This document shows positions 31,880 through 43,200 of a DNA stretch of 64,000 nucleotides, one piece after another (within the stretch, counting starts at the first letter, position 1; each line of letters opens with the position of its first letter). The stretch is from contig MU400517.1 in the NCBI GenBank assembly GCA_022578965.1, positions 496,001 through 560,000 of the forward strand, given 5' to 3'. This DNA comes from Xylaria sp. FL1777 (Eukaryota; Ascomycota; Sordariomycetes; Xylariales; Xylariaceae). The position numbers were made by a program, and so were the translations under genes. The notes beneath the pieces are model-generated. The model was not told where the DNA came from. It searched no databases and saw nothing but the letters and a program-made list of their open reading frames with translations.

Positions 31880-33654
31880 ATGGCTAACCCTCGTCCTGAA
31901 CCTCACCCTTTCGCTTTATTTTCCCTCATACCGAAAAATGACAGAGCTAGAGAAGTCGTCAATAACCCATGCAACCAACAACTTACCTCGAAACAGGTGG
32001 ATGGGACTCTTGGCCTCGATATCGGCCATGTCCTCTCGAAATCGGGGGACAGTAATACCCTTGCAACACTGGGACGTGACGGTGATATCATTGTGGGAGG
32101 CGCCAGCATCGCGAAGATCCAATGCTCCTTTGAGATAAACCGAGACACTAACGTGGTCATGTTTTATGACCGATCACATACTCAGTCAAGTCAAGTCTTT
32201 GGTCCATTTGCCATACCATTTGAGTATGGGCGCACTCGCAAGGTTGTCGTCCACAGCAACCTTAACACCATCATTGGAATGGGTGGTGTTGGTCGGAACC
32301 TTGTAGAGTTTGAACTAATATGGCATAGCGATGCTGCAGAGACAATGAAGAGAGTTGAGGAGCGAGGAAAGACTGCTTGCGAATTGAATCCCTGCCTCGC
32401 CCGAACCATTGACGACACGGACACCGTCTTGCCATCGGGGAGAGAAACCAGAATTCATACCCCTGGGCCTTCGCACCGGAATATAAGACCCGCGATTATA
32501 AACCAGATAGGAACCGGTCAGTTTGGAGTCGTATATAAAGCAGTCGACGTCGACTCTGGCAGGCTTATGGCCTTAAAGAGGCTACGAAAACCCCCAGGAA
32601 GATCAGACCAAGAATGGAGGACGCTTCTATCTAGCAGCCTTAAGCGCGAAGTGCACATTCTTTCCAGGATGAACCATGTAAGTAATACCTTTTCACTGGT
32701 TTAATACATGTAAATTAATATCCATCCTAGCCACACATTGTAGACTACATCGCATCGGAAGGATGGAGTGAAGGCAAAGTGAAAATAATGATGGGTTTAA
32801 AGGAGGGTACCTTACAGTCCTTGCTCCAGGGACGGCTAACCGTCCCTATTAACGACCTCGCCGTCACCGTTTTCCATCACATGCTCCAAGCACTCGACTG
32901 CCTTTCAGGAGAAGGCATTGTCCATCGAGATATAAAGCCGGAGAACATTCTTTATGTAACGCGATCAAACGAATATCATTTCCAACTTGGGGATTTCGGC
33001 CTTAGCAACCACCAGATCGTCGCACAGACTTTTGCTGGTAGTTTGCTCTACATGGCTCCCGAATTGTTTCAAGGAAAGCAGACGCACAAAGCAGATGTTT
33101 GGGCGCTTTGCGTCACGATGCTTTGGACACTAGATGTGGAAGGCTTCCGTGAGGCCATCCATACGTTTGAGTCAGTCGACAATGTTATAAATGCTGTTGT
33201 GTTGGTCTCAAAGTCCCCCCGTGTTGTTAACGCCCTTCAGGAAATGGCTGAGGTCGATCCTGAGAAGCGTGCTTCCGCAGCTCAAATGCTCGTAAAGTGC
33301 TTCAATGGAGCCGGACTGACCACCCCACGAAATCAGGTCCCAGCTCTAACCAGCTCTGCAGAAGTCGACCACACAGCTCAAGCCACGGCTCACCCCCCAC
33401 TGACACTCCCAATGCCGACAAGCCTAACGCTGACGATCCCAAGGCTGGCGAGCCCAATGCAGATAGGCCTGGGAGGCGTCCGAAGAAGGCCAAACCCACT
33501 TCGAGCGTTAAGGCAGCGCCGCATGCACAAGTATTTAGTGCAACAAGGACAAATTATTCCGACCCGGGGGGGTCCGGTTCGAGGCCTCCGCTCTAGGAAC
33601 CGTCGAATTCCCAGCGCACTTTCTAGTGGTATTTTCCACACTCTACGCAACTAG
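31880..33654 (+). CDS. Ser/Thr protein kinase with FHA-like N-terminal region
   Basis: Exons 31880-32677 and 32731-33654 (53-nt intron, gtaagt to cctag) give 573 aa. Residues about 60-150 (TLGRDGDIIVGGASIAKIQC ... FYDRSHTQSS) have the layout of an FHA phosphothreonine-binding domain (GR, then S-x-x-H/Q, then strand). The kinase domain follows: IGTGQFGVVY at 210, ALKRL with Lys233, LKREVHIL (alpha-C Glu), VHRDIKPENIL (Asp333), LGDFGLSN (Asp354) and YMAPELF. All catalytic residues are present. The C-terminal 90 residues are low complexity and then basic (VRRRPNPLRALRQRRMHKY). FHA plus kinase recalls Rad53/Dun1-type checkpoint kinases, but the short protein and variable FHA fit the lineage-specific FHA kinases common in Pezizomycotina. 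It sits 1.7 kb upstream of the NACHT-WD40 gene on the same strand. Confidence 0.85.
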
Positions 33655-34581
33655 CGAATTACCTGATCAAGTCACGCAATGTCTGGATTTTTTTGAGATT
33701 AATCTAAGCCCGGGCGGCGGCTCCTACAGAATGACTATGCCGAGCTCGTTAGCAATAGCTTAGAATCTGGTCCTGTTTTGTTTCCTTACTGTCAAACAAT
33801 AAAAAACCCTATAAAACCCCATACGCCCGTTCATCACGGTAGTCGTCCCATATGTAGGTCATGTGATGTTGGCTTAAAATGGTTAGTCAATTACATTGCA
33901 GGGTTAACCTACCTACTGCGTAAGGGTATTACCAAATGCGGCAACTACCTACCTAGGTAAGTATACTAAGCAGGACTAATGAAGTACATGTTGGTACTTC
34001 CTAAGTTTGCATGATCTTGTATGCTAGGCAGAGTGACCGTACCCTCTTTTAGCATTGTGTAATTACAAAGAATTAATGATCTTTAGGCAAATTTTGGGAA
34101 CCAGAAGTGGTCAAGAATGATTGGCCATTAATGTGCCAATCTTCTAGATAGTCAAATAGTAGATTGGGACATGATGTGCAATGGTATATTATGAATAATT
34201 TGTAACCCAGACTTAGAATACTTAGGTTGAACAGTTGGGTTCAACTACTTTTAAAGATAATTGGACAATTAATTCAGACTATTTTAGTCAGACTTTGTTA
34301 ACCTTAAGAAGCTGTATTAGACTCATGCTAGTCTAACTGTTATAGTTATTGTTTATATCACGTGTAAAATTTACTTATTAACTGCTATTAATCATTTTAA
34401 CACTTTATTATACCTTGTTGATTGCATTAACCTAAATCCATACTTTACTATATCTATTATAGACACTCGGTAATTTAATAGATCTTGCGCTTGAAAAAAA
34501 AAATTCTTATTAACACATGATAGTATCCTCTCAAGTGAATTCTGGGTTTGCGTCTAACCCTTTGATATTACTAATACCCTC
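33655..34581. other. AT-rich intergenic DNA
   Basis: Composition becomes AT-rich from about 34040 to 34510, with TTAA and TATTA runs and an A9 tract at 34495. No gene. Likely degraded accessory DNA. Confidence 0.5.
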
Positions 34582-34680
34582 TAGTCAAACCCAGATGCAA
34601 GCCTATCCGAGGTCGAGACAGAGCTCAACAGCCAGCTCGATACATTCGATATGTGGGCACCTCAGCACATCCACGAGTAG
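34582..34680 (+). pseudogene. Short orphan 3' coding fragment
   Basis: One frame reads SNPDASLSEVETELNSQLD and then TFDMWAPQHIHE before a TAG at 34678-34680. It has protein-like composition in otherwise AT-rich, stop-ridden DNA, with no start upstream. Its parent gene is not recognised. It may be the stranded end of a lost gene. Confidence 0.25.
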
Positions 34681-34719
34681 CTAAGCAAGAACTATTTTCG
34701 AGTCATGTCAAAATAGTTA

Positions 34720-34863
34720 TTAATGTAGCCTCGCAGCAATCTCGACCGTCCTGCCGTCACCCGTCGTGTGGAGCGGACTGAAACCGCACACGTTTGCACC
34801 GGCTTCGAGTTTGTACAGCACGCCAACAGCGCGAAACATTCCTCCCTTGGCTCCAATAAACAT
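34720..34863 (-). pseudogene. Ankyrin-repeat remnant
   Basis: A minus-strand frame of 47 codons reads MFIGAKGGMFRAVGVLYKL then EAGANVCGFSPLHTTGDGR and TVEIAARLH. The EAGANV...SPLHT...GR.VEIA pattern is the diagnostic spacing of an ankyrin repeat (GADVN..TPLH.A...G...IV..L). Only about one and a half repeats remain, so it is a fragment of a larger gene. Confidence 0.45.
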
Positions 34864-35311
34864 ACAGCGCGTTGAAGCTGTTGAGTTTGTGCCATATACA
34901 TCTCAAGTGGGTGCACTATTTATGCCGAGTTCTGATTCGATGAAGGGGAGCTCTTACCGAGATTGATGCCGTTAAGTTATTTATAGTCGGCGAGTGTGAT
35001 GAGACATCTAGGGATGAAGGGTTGGTAAATCCACAGCCCCGAGATAATGTAGGGTTACACTGTCTTCTTATTCGATTATTTGCTATTTCTTCTTGATGAA
35101 TAAGTTCTTGGCATGCATCATAAGCAGCTGCGCCTCACAGTGTATCGGCATTATACGTGGCCAGCGCAGGTTGGGGTAGGCAATAATACTACTGACAAAC
35201 TAGAATAGGCACGGCTCTTGGGCTGCAATTTCTAGTTATGCTACAGATTTGAAATGTGGATGTGAATTTCATCACCCTATCCTCACCACCGTCTACTAAG
35301 TATATCTCGAG
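34864..35311. other. Promoter-side interval of the NLR gene
   Basis: No coding signal. This is 450 bases between the ankyrin remnant and the NACHT-WD40 start. Confidence 0.4.
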
Positions 35312-38300
35312 ATGACTGAGCAAGTCAACCAGCGTGGGCCTTCTCAGGGCCTTGACGGAGGAAAATCAACGGGACAGAAAGCAACAAAACAGCTGTTTGA
35401 GACGGCTCGCCGGTCGTTCAAAAAACAAATGATCAACACTGCGAAACTCGTGGCACCAAAAAGGACAGAAAGCGCTAGAACTACGCCCAGTGAGCAATTA
35501 CCGCCGACATCGCCGGATCAAGCCCACCCCGACACGACACCCGATCCTAGACCGCGCCGGGAACCAAATCCCCCGGTTCCAGATCTTAAATATGACCCCA
35601 GGCAATCTACGTCCATGGGATTTGAAGACGCGGAAGAGCCGAACTCTGTCGCCCCGCATGAAGGCCGGAAAGAGTTTCCACCGCCAGCAGCGAGTTCCAA
35701 GAAGTCATCAGACTCTCTTTGGAACGAAGTTTACGACATAATACGAACTGAGAATCCAGAGTTCTCATCATGGTTTGAGGGGACGATATACTTTGAATCA
35801 GAAATGATTCCAGACCCGACGGACCAAGAAATATCACGAATACCAACGTATAAAATGCAGAATATTCTTGACGCCTGGGTCGCTGGAGGGACGGAAATAC
35901 GCCGGAAGAGCTCGCATGCTGATAACGATGTCGAGACCGAAAAATTAATCAAACCACTGAGAGATATACTTCACGATGTTATTGAGTCGATACCATATGA
36001 TGCTGCTCCTGTTCTAGTTGCTGCTTCTTACGCCGTGGAAAAGGCAAGACGTTCACCCAACCTACCTCGCCACGTGGGGCTAGCTAACGAAGTTGAATAG
36101 CTATTTTTACGTCCTACGAAAACAACCGAGAGTGACTGCGAAGGTGTTCTCTACGTGATCTCGCGAATTGTGTGGTACTGCCACCTCTCGAAGGTCATAG
36201 TTGGTGACAATCATCACCAGCCCATACCCAAGCTCAGAGAGGCAGTCGCTTCGCTGTATCAAGTCATCCTTTCATACCTAATGGCCATAGTATGCATCAG
36301 CTATTCTAATCTAGATGTTAGTACTTTTGGCAGTCGGCGCTGTGCATCACACATTCGACGTAAAGGTATCGATGCTGTGGTTACCGCAGAGCATACTTTG
36401 CCTCTATACGACAGTGCTCGTATTAGGGACCCATTAGCCGCCATTCTTAGCGACGCAAGAAACATTTACAAAGTACACACTTCACAGCTTGACCCCGCAG
36501 GTGGCCATCAGAGAGACGAGGAACCGTCTGCCTCTAAACGGCAAAAGGATCTTAGCGAGAAGCTTAATGTCGTGAACCCCTATTTCACCATCCCTCAACT
36601 GCAGATACACAATGCGGAAGACTCGTCCCGTGGATTTGACCGTGCGTTTTTCTCGACAACACAGTATGAGAAGTTTCGAGACTGGAATAAAGCCACCCAC
36701 GCCAACCGGCTGCTGTGTATAAGCGGCGGCCCGGGGGTAGGCAAGACGATGTTGGTAACTAGTGTGGTACACGCGCTACTCACCGAAAAGGCTACTTCAC
36801 GTCAATCGTCATTCTTTTTTTTCAATTACAACCGCCCTCGGGAAAACCATCCCGCTGTAGCACTCCGCGGTCTCATATGGCTCTTACTTGAAGCCCAGCC
36901 CGAACTGACGCAACACCTAAAAAGTCAGCTGCATTCAATTAACCGTGACTCCTTACACCACCCTAGAGACTTCCCTGCAGTTTCTGCAGTCTTCTACAAC
37001 ATCATTGAAGATGACAGTTTCAAGGAGACATATCTAGTCATTGACGCTCTTGACCAATGCTTCACCAATACATCGGACTCCGATCAGCCCGATATAGAAG
37101 ACTTACTTTTTCTCATCACACACTCGCTCACCTTGTCAGACAAGATCCGCTGGCTGGTGTCTTTTGGGAGCGATAGCGATAACGCGTCTACAATCAGAAA
37201 CGCCCTGATTGGAGGAACAGCAGAGAAAAATCGATGTCTTCAGAGAGAGCTTAGAGGCAGTCCAAGCGTTATTAATCAGAAGAGTTATATCGAGGCCAGT
37301 GTCAAAAAGCTTGCATTGGAGAAGTGTTATGATGATAATCTGCAGAGCTGCATCATTGAGAATCTCTGCAAATATCCATTCGAGAACTACCTGTGGGCGG
37401 ATACAGTGTGTGCAGCGCTGCGAGCTGAGGAAGTGTGGCACGCCCCTGGCATGATAGAAGACATCAACAAGCATGCTAACCTCTCAGATTTGTACGATTA
37501 TGTTTACGCTAACATCAAACGCCTTCCATATGGGGACGAGAGGCTGTGTATCAAGGTTATTTCAACAGTTACGCTTTTTAATGAGCCGATCCATGTCGAT
37601 GAACTGAAATCCCTTGTACAATTGGGCAAGTGGGTGGATGTAAAGGACATCTTGCGAAAGTGCTCTCCTTTTCTCAGCAACATAGAAGAACAGGTCTGGT
37701 TCTTGCATTCTTTCGCCAGGAAATACGCTGAAAAACATGTCGTTCACCATACGGCCACTTCCAACGAACACTCAAAGCTGGTCCGAGAATGCCTTGACTA
37801 CCTCGGAGGCATACTTACCGGTGAATCTGCAGCTATGGTAGCAACGAAAAGCTATTCTTTGTTACACTGGATCTCGCATCTCTACCAGATACAGGACCCA
37901 TATCACGATACCGATACTCAAGCTAAGCTGTACTGGTTCCTCGAGAATCACTTCCTTCGGTGGATCGAACAGCTCATTATCTGCGACCAACTATCTGCAG
38001 CTGCGGCTCAGCTTCAAAAAGTAGATCTCCGTCTCCAACGAGGAGCTGCCTCCATATCTAAGAACGGCGTGGATGTGGAAAACGGGCCGCAAGCGACCTT
38101 ACAGGTCATGATCCATGACGTGCTGTCTTTCATCTATCTTCATCAAACGACCAGAGCTCCTCGTGACATTCCTGTGCATAATACCTTGGCCTTCTGCCCT
38201 AGCGGAAGTCTCATAAGAAGGCTGTGGATTGGTAAAGTGCTGCCGGAGATGTCACAGCAAGTTCTATTGCAGCGTTATATTGGATTTGAATCCCACGTAC

Positions 38301-40342
38301 TCCGTGGCCACACGGACTGGGTTCGTACTGTGGCATTCTCACCAGACGGTCGACTACTTGCCTCGGGCTCTGATGATGGAACAGCGCTGATATGGGACGT
38401 CGAGACAGGCAATTTACAGCACAAGTTGGAACCCGAAGACGGTTGGGTCTACGCAGTCACCTTTTCGAGTCAACGAGATTTATCGAGGAGTTGGTTGGTA
38501 GCGGTCGGGTCGGAAACCTCAGTGACGCTATGGAATGCAAACAAAGGTCGGCTTCTCGACACATTGAAAGAGCACAGTTCCATTAACTCCCTAGCATTTA
38601 CGGCCAATCCGAGAAAGCTAGCTGTGGCAACTTCTTATACTGTAAAAATATATGACGTTAGCGTGCTTGATGACAGCACTAAGCTAACAAACACGGATTT
38701 TCGTACGATCCCCCACGAGGCCGTTAGGTCTGTAGCGTTCTCGCCGGATGGACGGCTGCTTGCCACTGGGGCTGACGACGGTAACGTGAAAGTATGGAGT
38801 ATGGAGAGCATATGGAGCGAAATTCAACCTGAGGATGAAGACAATACCCAGAGCGATGTCAATGAATCGCATGAGATTACCAAGTCTACTGTCGGATCGA
38901 AGGAACCAAGAGCCTTGATACCCCGCCACGATTTCGGGCACAACGGAGCCATCAATTCTGTAGCTTTCTCAGCCAGCTCTGCAGTCATCGCATCCGGCTC
39001 GGATGACGGAACGATCACAATTTGGAACCTAGAGGGCACAGAACCAATTACCCCGTACACTTTGAGAGACTCTAGCGATAATGCAGTTCATTCCGTTTCT
39101 TTCCTTCCCGATGAATCCAAACTGCATCTAGCTTGCCGTGGCAGTGATTCAATTGAACTATGGGATATTAAAAGCAATCGCATCGTGGGAAGCGTAAGGT
39201 CACACCCATGGCGCAATGAGTTCTCACTCGCCATCTCGCCCGACGGTGCCTGGACTGCTACTGGATCTAGTGATAAAGCGGTTCATATCCGGTATGCCAT
39301 TTCGGATAGGTCCGAATTTTTCGAAAAGGAGGGTGAATACAGGGAAAAGGTCGACGAAATGGCACTGAGCCCTGACGGAAAAACTGTCGCTACGTCCTAC
39401 TATAGGGGTGTCGTTTACCTGTGGGATATCCAGGCGAATAGTATCATAAACGAGGTACGTAGTGGTCACACTCGAATGTTATACTCCATCAGCTTTTCTC
39501 CGGGATGTGGATTGCTATTGACTAGCTCCTCGGACCGAACCGTCGCGGTATGTGAAGTGCCGTCGGGAAATTGCCTACACAGATTCGAGGGCCATGAAGA
39601 TTGGGTCAGATGCGCAGCTTGGTCACACGATGAGACGTGTGTGGCGTCTGCTTCAGATGACGGAACTGTGCGTGTTTGGAAAATAGAAGGCGCTGGTGGA
39701 GAGCTTGCCAAGCTCATTCATAGTGAGGAGGAGTATGCCACCTGTGTTGCCTTTTCTCCCAATGGAGAGTATCTTGTGACATCTGGAGACGACAACAAAG
39801 TCCTGGTATGGAAGAGAGGGATGTCCGATCAGAGAAAAGGTGATAGTTCTAACTGGCACCGAGTGCAAACCATCACATTAGGCATCTTGCCGCGCTACTT
39901 GGCGGTTTGCCTCGATTCCAAACGCGTGGTTGCATATAGTAATGAAGCACACGAGGTCGTCGCCCTGGAAACACAGCAGGAGTCGAATACAGAATTGGAC
40001 AAGCTCCGGACCGCAGAAGTTAATTTGTTAGTGCCTAGACAGCCGGGAATATGGTTCGACACCCGTTTTGAGGGGCACATCATGACGATGTACGGCGCCC
40101 GACCTCTTAGCTCAAGCCAGTCTACTCGACCGCCAAGAAAGTACCCATACGCCATTTTAAGGGAAAATGGAGGCATACACATCACAAAAGATGGGGAAAA
40201 ACTACTATTCATCCCCGACGGTTTAGGCATCTCAGGTTTCCTCGTAGGGGAAAGCTACGCTATCCTAGGAACTAAGGGTGGACGCATTGAGGTTATTTCA
40301 TTTACTCAGAGCGATGCTAGAAGGCTCCGCAGAAGCGACTAG
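35312..40342 (+). CDS. NACHT-WD40 (NWD) NLR-type protein, interrupted by one in-frame TAG
   Basis: One frame runs from ATG 35312 to TAG 40340-40342, broken only by a TAG at 36098-36100. Residues 1-130 are disordered and basic. A helical N-terminal NACHT-associated domain follows (WNEVYDIIRTENPEF, AWVAGGTE, TEKLIKPLRDILHD) and continues past the stop as LFLRPTKTTESDCEGVLYVI, SRIVWYCHLS. The NACHT NTPase has Walker A ISGGPGVGKTML (about 36720-36753) and Walker B YLVIDALDQC. About eleven divergent WD40 blades follow (38295-39830; for example HVLRGHTDWVRTVAFSPDG, RLLASGSDDGTALIWD). A 66-nt intron (gtggaa at 36035, gctaac, aatag at 36100) would remove the stop and give 1654 aa, but its donor is weak and the bases it would delete look coding. 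So the gene is either spliced there or a one-stop pseudogene. NWD proteins are fungal NLRs implicated in non-self recognition. The blades are divergent, not the near-identical type of fast-evolving HET loci. Confidence 0.82.
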
Positions 40343-41093
40343 TGCGGTGTCGAGCAAATGGAGATCGTTTTTGAGGAGGCGCAAGGGGCCGGTCGCGATT
40401 GGTAGGACCTGGAACACCCTCTCTCCCATGTTTGTTCTTATTGCGCCTGTACATTCATTTTGTGCAGTAATATGCTTCGTGATGTCAGCTACCTTATCGA
40501 CAAGTGTGGCAAGGTTGAGGGCTTTGGCGACTTGGACACGTTTCTCATAAATACCATTGACGACAAAGAGATATAGACCGCGCAGCTAGAGAGGGAAAAG
40601 GTAAGAATCTTGAACTTTCCGCATAGAGGCAAAGAATACGGTTCTGTCTAGTTCAAGTTACTTTTAAATAATTGTTATAACATGTATGTTTATGAGGTGT
40701 TGAACAATGGTGCGAGGGAGTTTGGCACTTCTTATGACTTGAAAATTTTATAAAGATTAAAATGATGCTGTTATAAAGAGAGTAGGTACAGTTTAAATGC
40801 TTTAACGAGTTTAATTTTCTTGCCAAGAACGTAGCACTCCGACTACGAAACTAGCACAACGGAAAGGGGTAATGGAAAGACAGTCACAAGCAATTATTTG
40901 CACTCGATAATCGAATGATGGAGCAAGGTATAACAGTAGATGCTACATATATGTACTATTGCACAACATCACTATTCCACGAGCTCCTAATCGATTCTCT
41001 GTAAGGGAACTATTACCAATTATCCAATCTCCAACACCTATCAATCCTCATTAATACTCCGCCCCTCTCTACTCTATCACCAACACTAACCCC
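40343..41093. other. Intergenic with a possible fragment
   Basis: Directly after the NLR stop, the same frame reads CGVEQMEIVFEEAQGAGRDW, stop. A 34-codon frame at 40472-40576 reads MLRDVSYLIDKCGKVEGFGD and ends NTIDDKEI. These look like pieces of a coding sequence but are unrecognised. The remainder is AT-rich. Confidence 0.3.
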
Positions 41094-41634
41094 TTAATAG
41101 TTCCTCGCCCGATCATTGAGGGCCTGATGATGCCTCCCATCCGGTGGCGTATCAACGCGCTTCTGCTTGTGCAGCTGGCCGAACTCGGGCTTGAATTCCT
41201 CGGGGTTCTCGTGCTCGGGGTGGACGTACTTACGCGAGTCGGGCTCGTTCTCGTCGCGCTCGCGCTTCCGCGCCGCCGGGTCTAGGTTCGGCGCGCGTTT
41301 TGCTGCCGGTGTGGGCTTCGTTGGTCGCGATGGGATCATGAAGTATACTAGTGCTGGGATCCCGACTAGCGCCGCGAACATGCTTTTCAAGTGTCAGTGC
41401 AAGGGAACACGACGCTGGTTGTTTGGAATGGAGGGAGGGGACGGAGGATGGGCTATGTGCTGCTTGTACGAACAGTTGTCTGTTGCCACCGCTGCTTCCT
41501 GGTAGAGATGGGCGCGAGGTGGCGTAGGTGCGGTGTAGTGGTTGCGAGACGCCTGGTGTGGTGGCGCGTCCATTGTGTGATGCTTCGCGAGCGGGTGATC
41601 GGATGAGGGTGTTCACGATAGGCAGCGAAGACAT
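41094..41634 (-). CDS. Small putative mitochondrial membrane protein (149 aa)
   Basis: Exon 1 41634-41474 and exon 2 41382-41094. The frames differ, and a 91-nt intron (donor gttcgt, ctgac, acceptor aaaag) joins them. The N-terminus is rich in Arg/Ser/Thr and lacks acidic residues (MSSLPIVNTLIRSPAREASH ... RTYATSRP), as in a mitochondrial presequence. Exon 2 starts with a membrane segment (MFAALVGIPALVYFMI), then a charged tail with RKRERDENEPDSRKYV and HPEHENPEEFKPEFGQ. The domain order suggests an inner-membrane-anchored small protein of the type conserved in filamentous ascomycetes, function unknown. The donor is non-consensus, so the exon join is the least certain part. Confidence 0.6.
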
Positions 41635-42381
41635 GTTTTCGCTATTTCTGGGGTTTATTTCGATGCTGTATAGATACTGTTGGTCCTTAATTGGTAGATA
41701 TTTGTTCTATTTAAATTTGAGTGGCCATCTCGGATGAATAAAGGACGTCATACATCGACGTGACGTATGACCTATCTATGACGCTTCAAAGTCTTAGAGT
41801 CATCCTATATATCTATCAATACTATCAGATCCGAAACTATAATTGGAATTTCGCTAATCTGATTTGCGGTTTGCGTTAACTATGGTTACTTGCTTTCTGT
41901 TTCGTGAGATCGCTGGTCTAAAACTAGCTAGGTTGATGACGGGTAATAGAGCTCGGGAGTGACGAGTTCCTATTGTTCTTATAATTTGTATTCGCTGAAA
42001 GAATATATGATCAACTCTTATTGTCGGTATCTGGACCTGTGTCATGTTTTCTCTTTCAATTTCCTTTCGTTCTGTTTTCTTTTCTTGTTTTAGTCACTTC
42101 TGGTCCCTTCCATTCGTTTTAGTTCTAGGACGTTAGATTGGGCAAATATGAATAGGTTGCCCTTAGTGAGAGCTAACCAGGTACCTAAAATCTAGGGAAA
42201 TGAATTATATCCATCGACCCGGGTGAACATTATTTAGCCTAGTTCCAAAGTTAAACTGCTTGTCCGTGGCTCTGCCAGGCGGTGGTGATCGTAGCATCTT
42301 TTTTATTCCCATTACCATTTATTGTGAGATGAGTAAGATATGACTGAGCAGAGAAACGGTAGTATTACTGATGAATAAAAA
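41635..42381. other. Intergenic
   Basis: T-rich DNA with no supported gene. A TGACGTATGACC element lies near 41760-41772 next to the inverted match acgtcatacatcgacgtgacgtatgac, which could be a CRE-like palindrome in the upstream region of the mitochondrial protein gene. Confidence 0.35.
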
Positions 42382-43200
42382 TCATGTTGAGGTGAGATTT
42401 GAGGCATAAGTTCGGTAATCGTCGAATGTCGTAATAGTCGTAGAGATGACGGACTTGCACAAATGCTCACAGAGCGTGCGATTGGCATCTCGCCTGAGAA
42501 TCTGCGACACGATCAAGATAATCGGCATCTCGATCTCGCACGCGCAGACAATGTCCCAGACCGGTTCGGTCTCGGCGTCAGTCTCGTCCTGCGCATCCCA
42601 GTTTCCCGCCTCCTTCCTATTATCCGCGACTCCGCGGTTATTTTCGTCCTCGCCTTCGTGTTCGCCCTCTCCTATCTCATCCTCGGGGTCAGGCGCAATA
42701 GACCCTTTCTCCGTATCTCCGTCCCAGGTATCGCTCCCTCCCTCTCGTGCACGCTCCCTAGACACGTACGGACGCCCGGTCTCCCGTGAAATGACTGTGA
42801 AGGTGCCCCTCGTGACAACGCCGCCCGACACGCTCTGCCGGAACCGGATCCCGCCCTCCGTCTTGCATCCGATGGCGAGATAGCGCTTCAGGCGCGAGAA
42901 ATATGGCAGCAGGAATGGTACCCAGTAGACATCCTCCCAGACATCACACAGCCACCAGCGCGAATTTATCGCGGTGTCCGGGGATACCAGATCGTGGCGG
43001 TCATGTTGGAAGAAGGGATCCCCTCTTATCACGGCCAAGTCCTTGCGACTGATCGCCGACCCGGATTTCGGCCGGTAGGCGACAACGTACCCGTGGTTGT
43101 CGAGCAACGGCTCGAAGGTCTGCAGCGTTGCTACTACGTGGGCCGGGGAAATCTCCGGTGGGATGGGGACGTGGACCTCAAGACTGTATCTCGTCGGCAT
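42382..43200 (-). CDS. DUF7053-like fungal protein
   Basis: The frame is open from an ATG at 43287, but MPTRYSLEVHVPIPPEIS at 43200 is preferred because the conserved domain begins there; this gives 272 aa. The order RYSLEVHVPIPPE, ATLQTFEPLL, FQHDRHDL, DVWEDVYWVPFL, then LPYFSRLKRYLAIGCKTEGG, VTRGTFTVI matches the DUF7053 type of Pezizomycotina proteins as I recall it. That family has a compact START/lipid-binding-like appearance but no established function. After about residue 150 there is an acidic disordered insert (DPEDEIGEGEHEGEDENN), then a conserved-looking C-terminus (CACEIEMPIILIVS). Single exon, no signal peptide. Confidence 0.7.
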   Translation of the reverse strand: MPTRYSLEVHVPIPPEISPAHVVATLQTFEPLLDNHGYVVAYRPKSGSAISRKDLAVIRGDPFFQHDRHDLVSPDTAINSRWWLCDVWEDVYWVPFLLPYFSRLKRYLAIGCKTEGGIRFRQSVSGGVVTRGTFTVISRETGRPYVSRERAREGGSDTWDGDTEKGSIAPDPEDEIGEGEHEGEDENNRGVADNRKEAGNWDAQDETDAETEPVWDIVCACEIEMPIILIVSQILRRDANRTLCEHLCKSVISTTITTFDDYRTYASNLTST

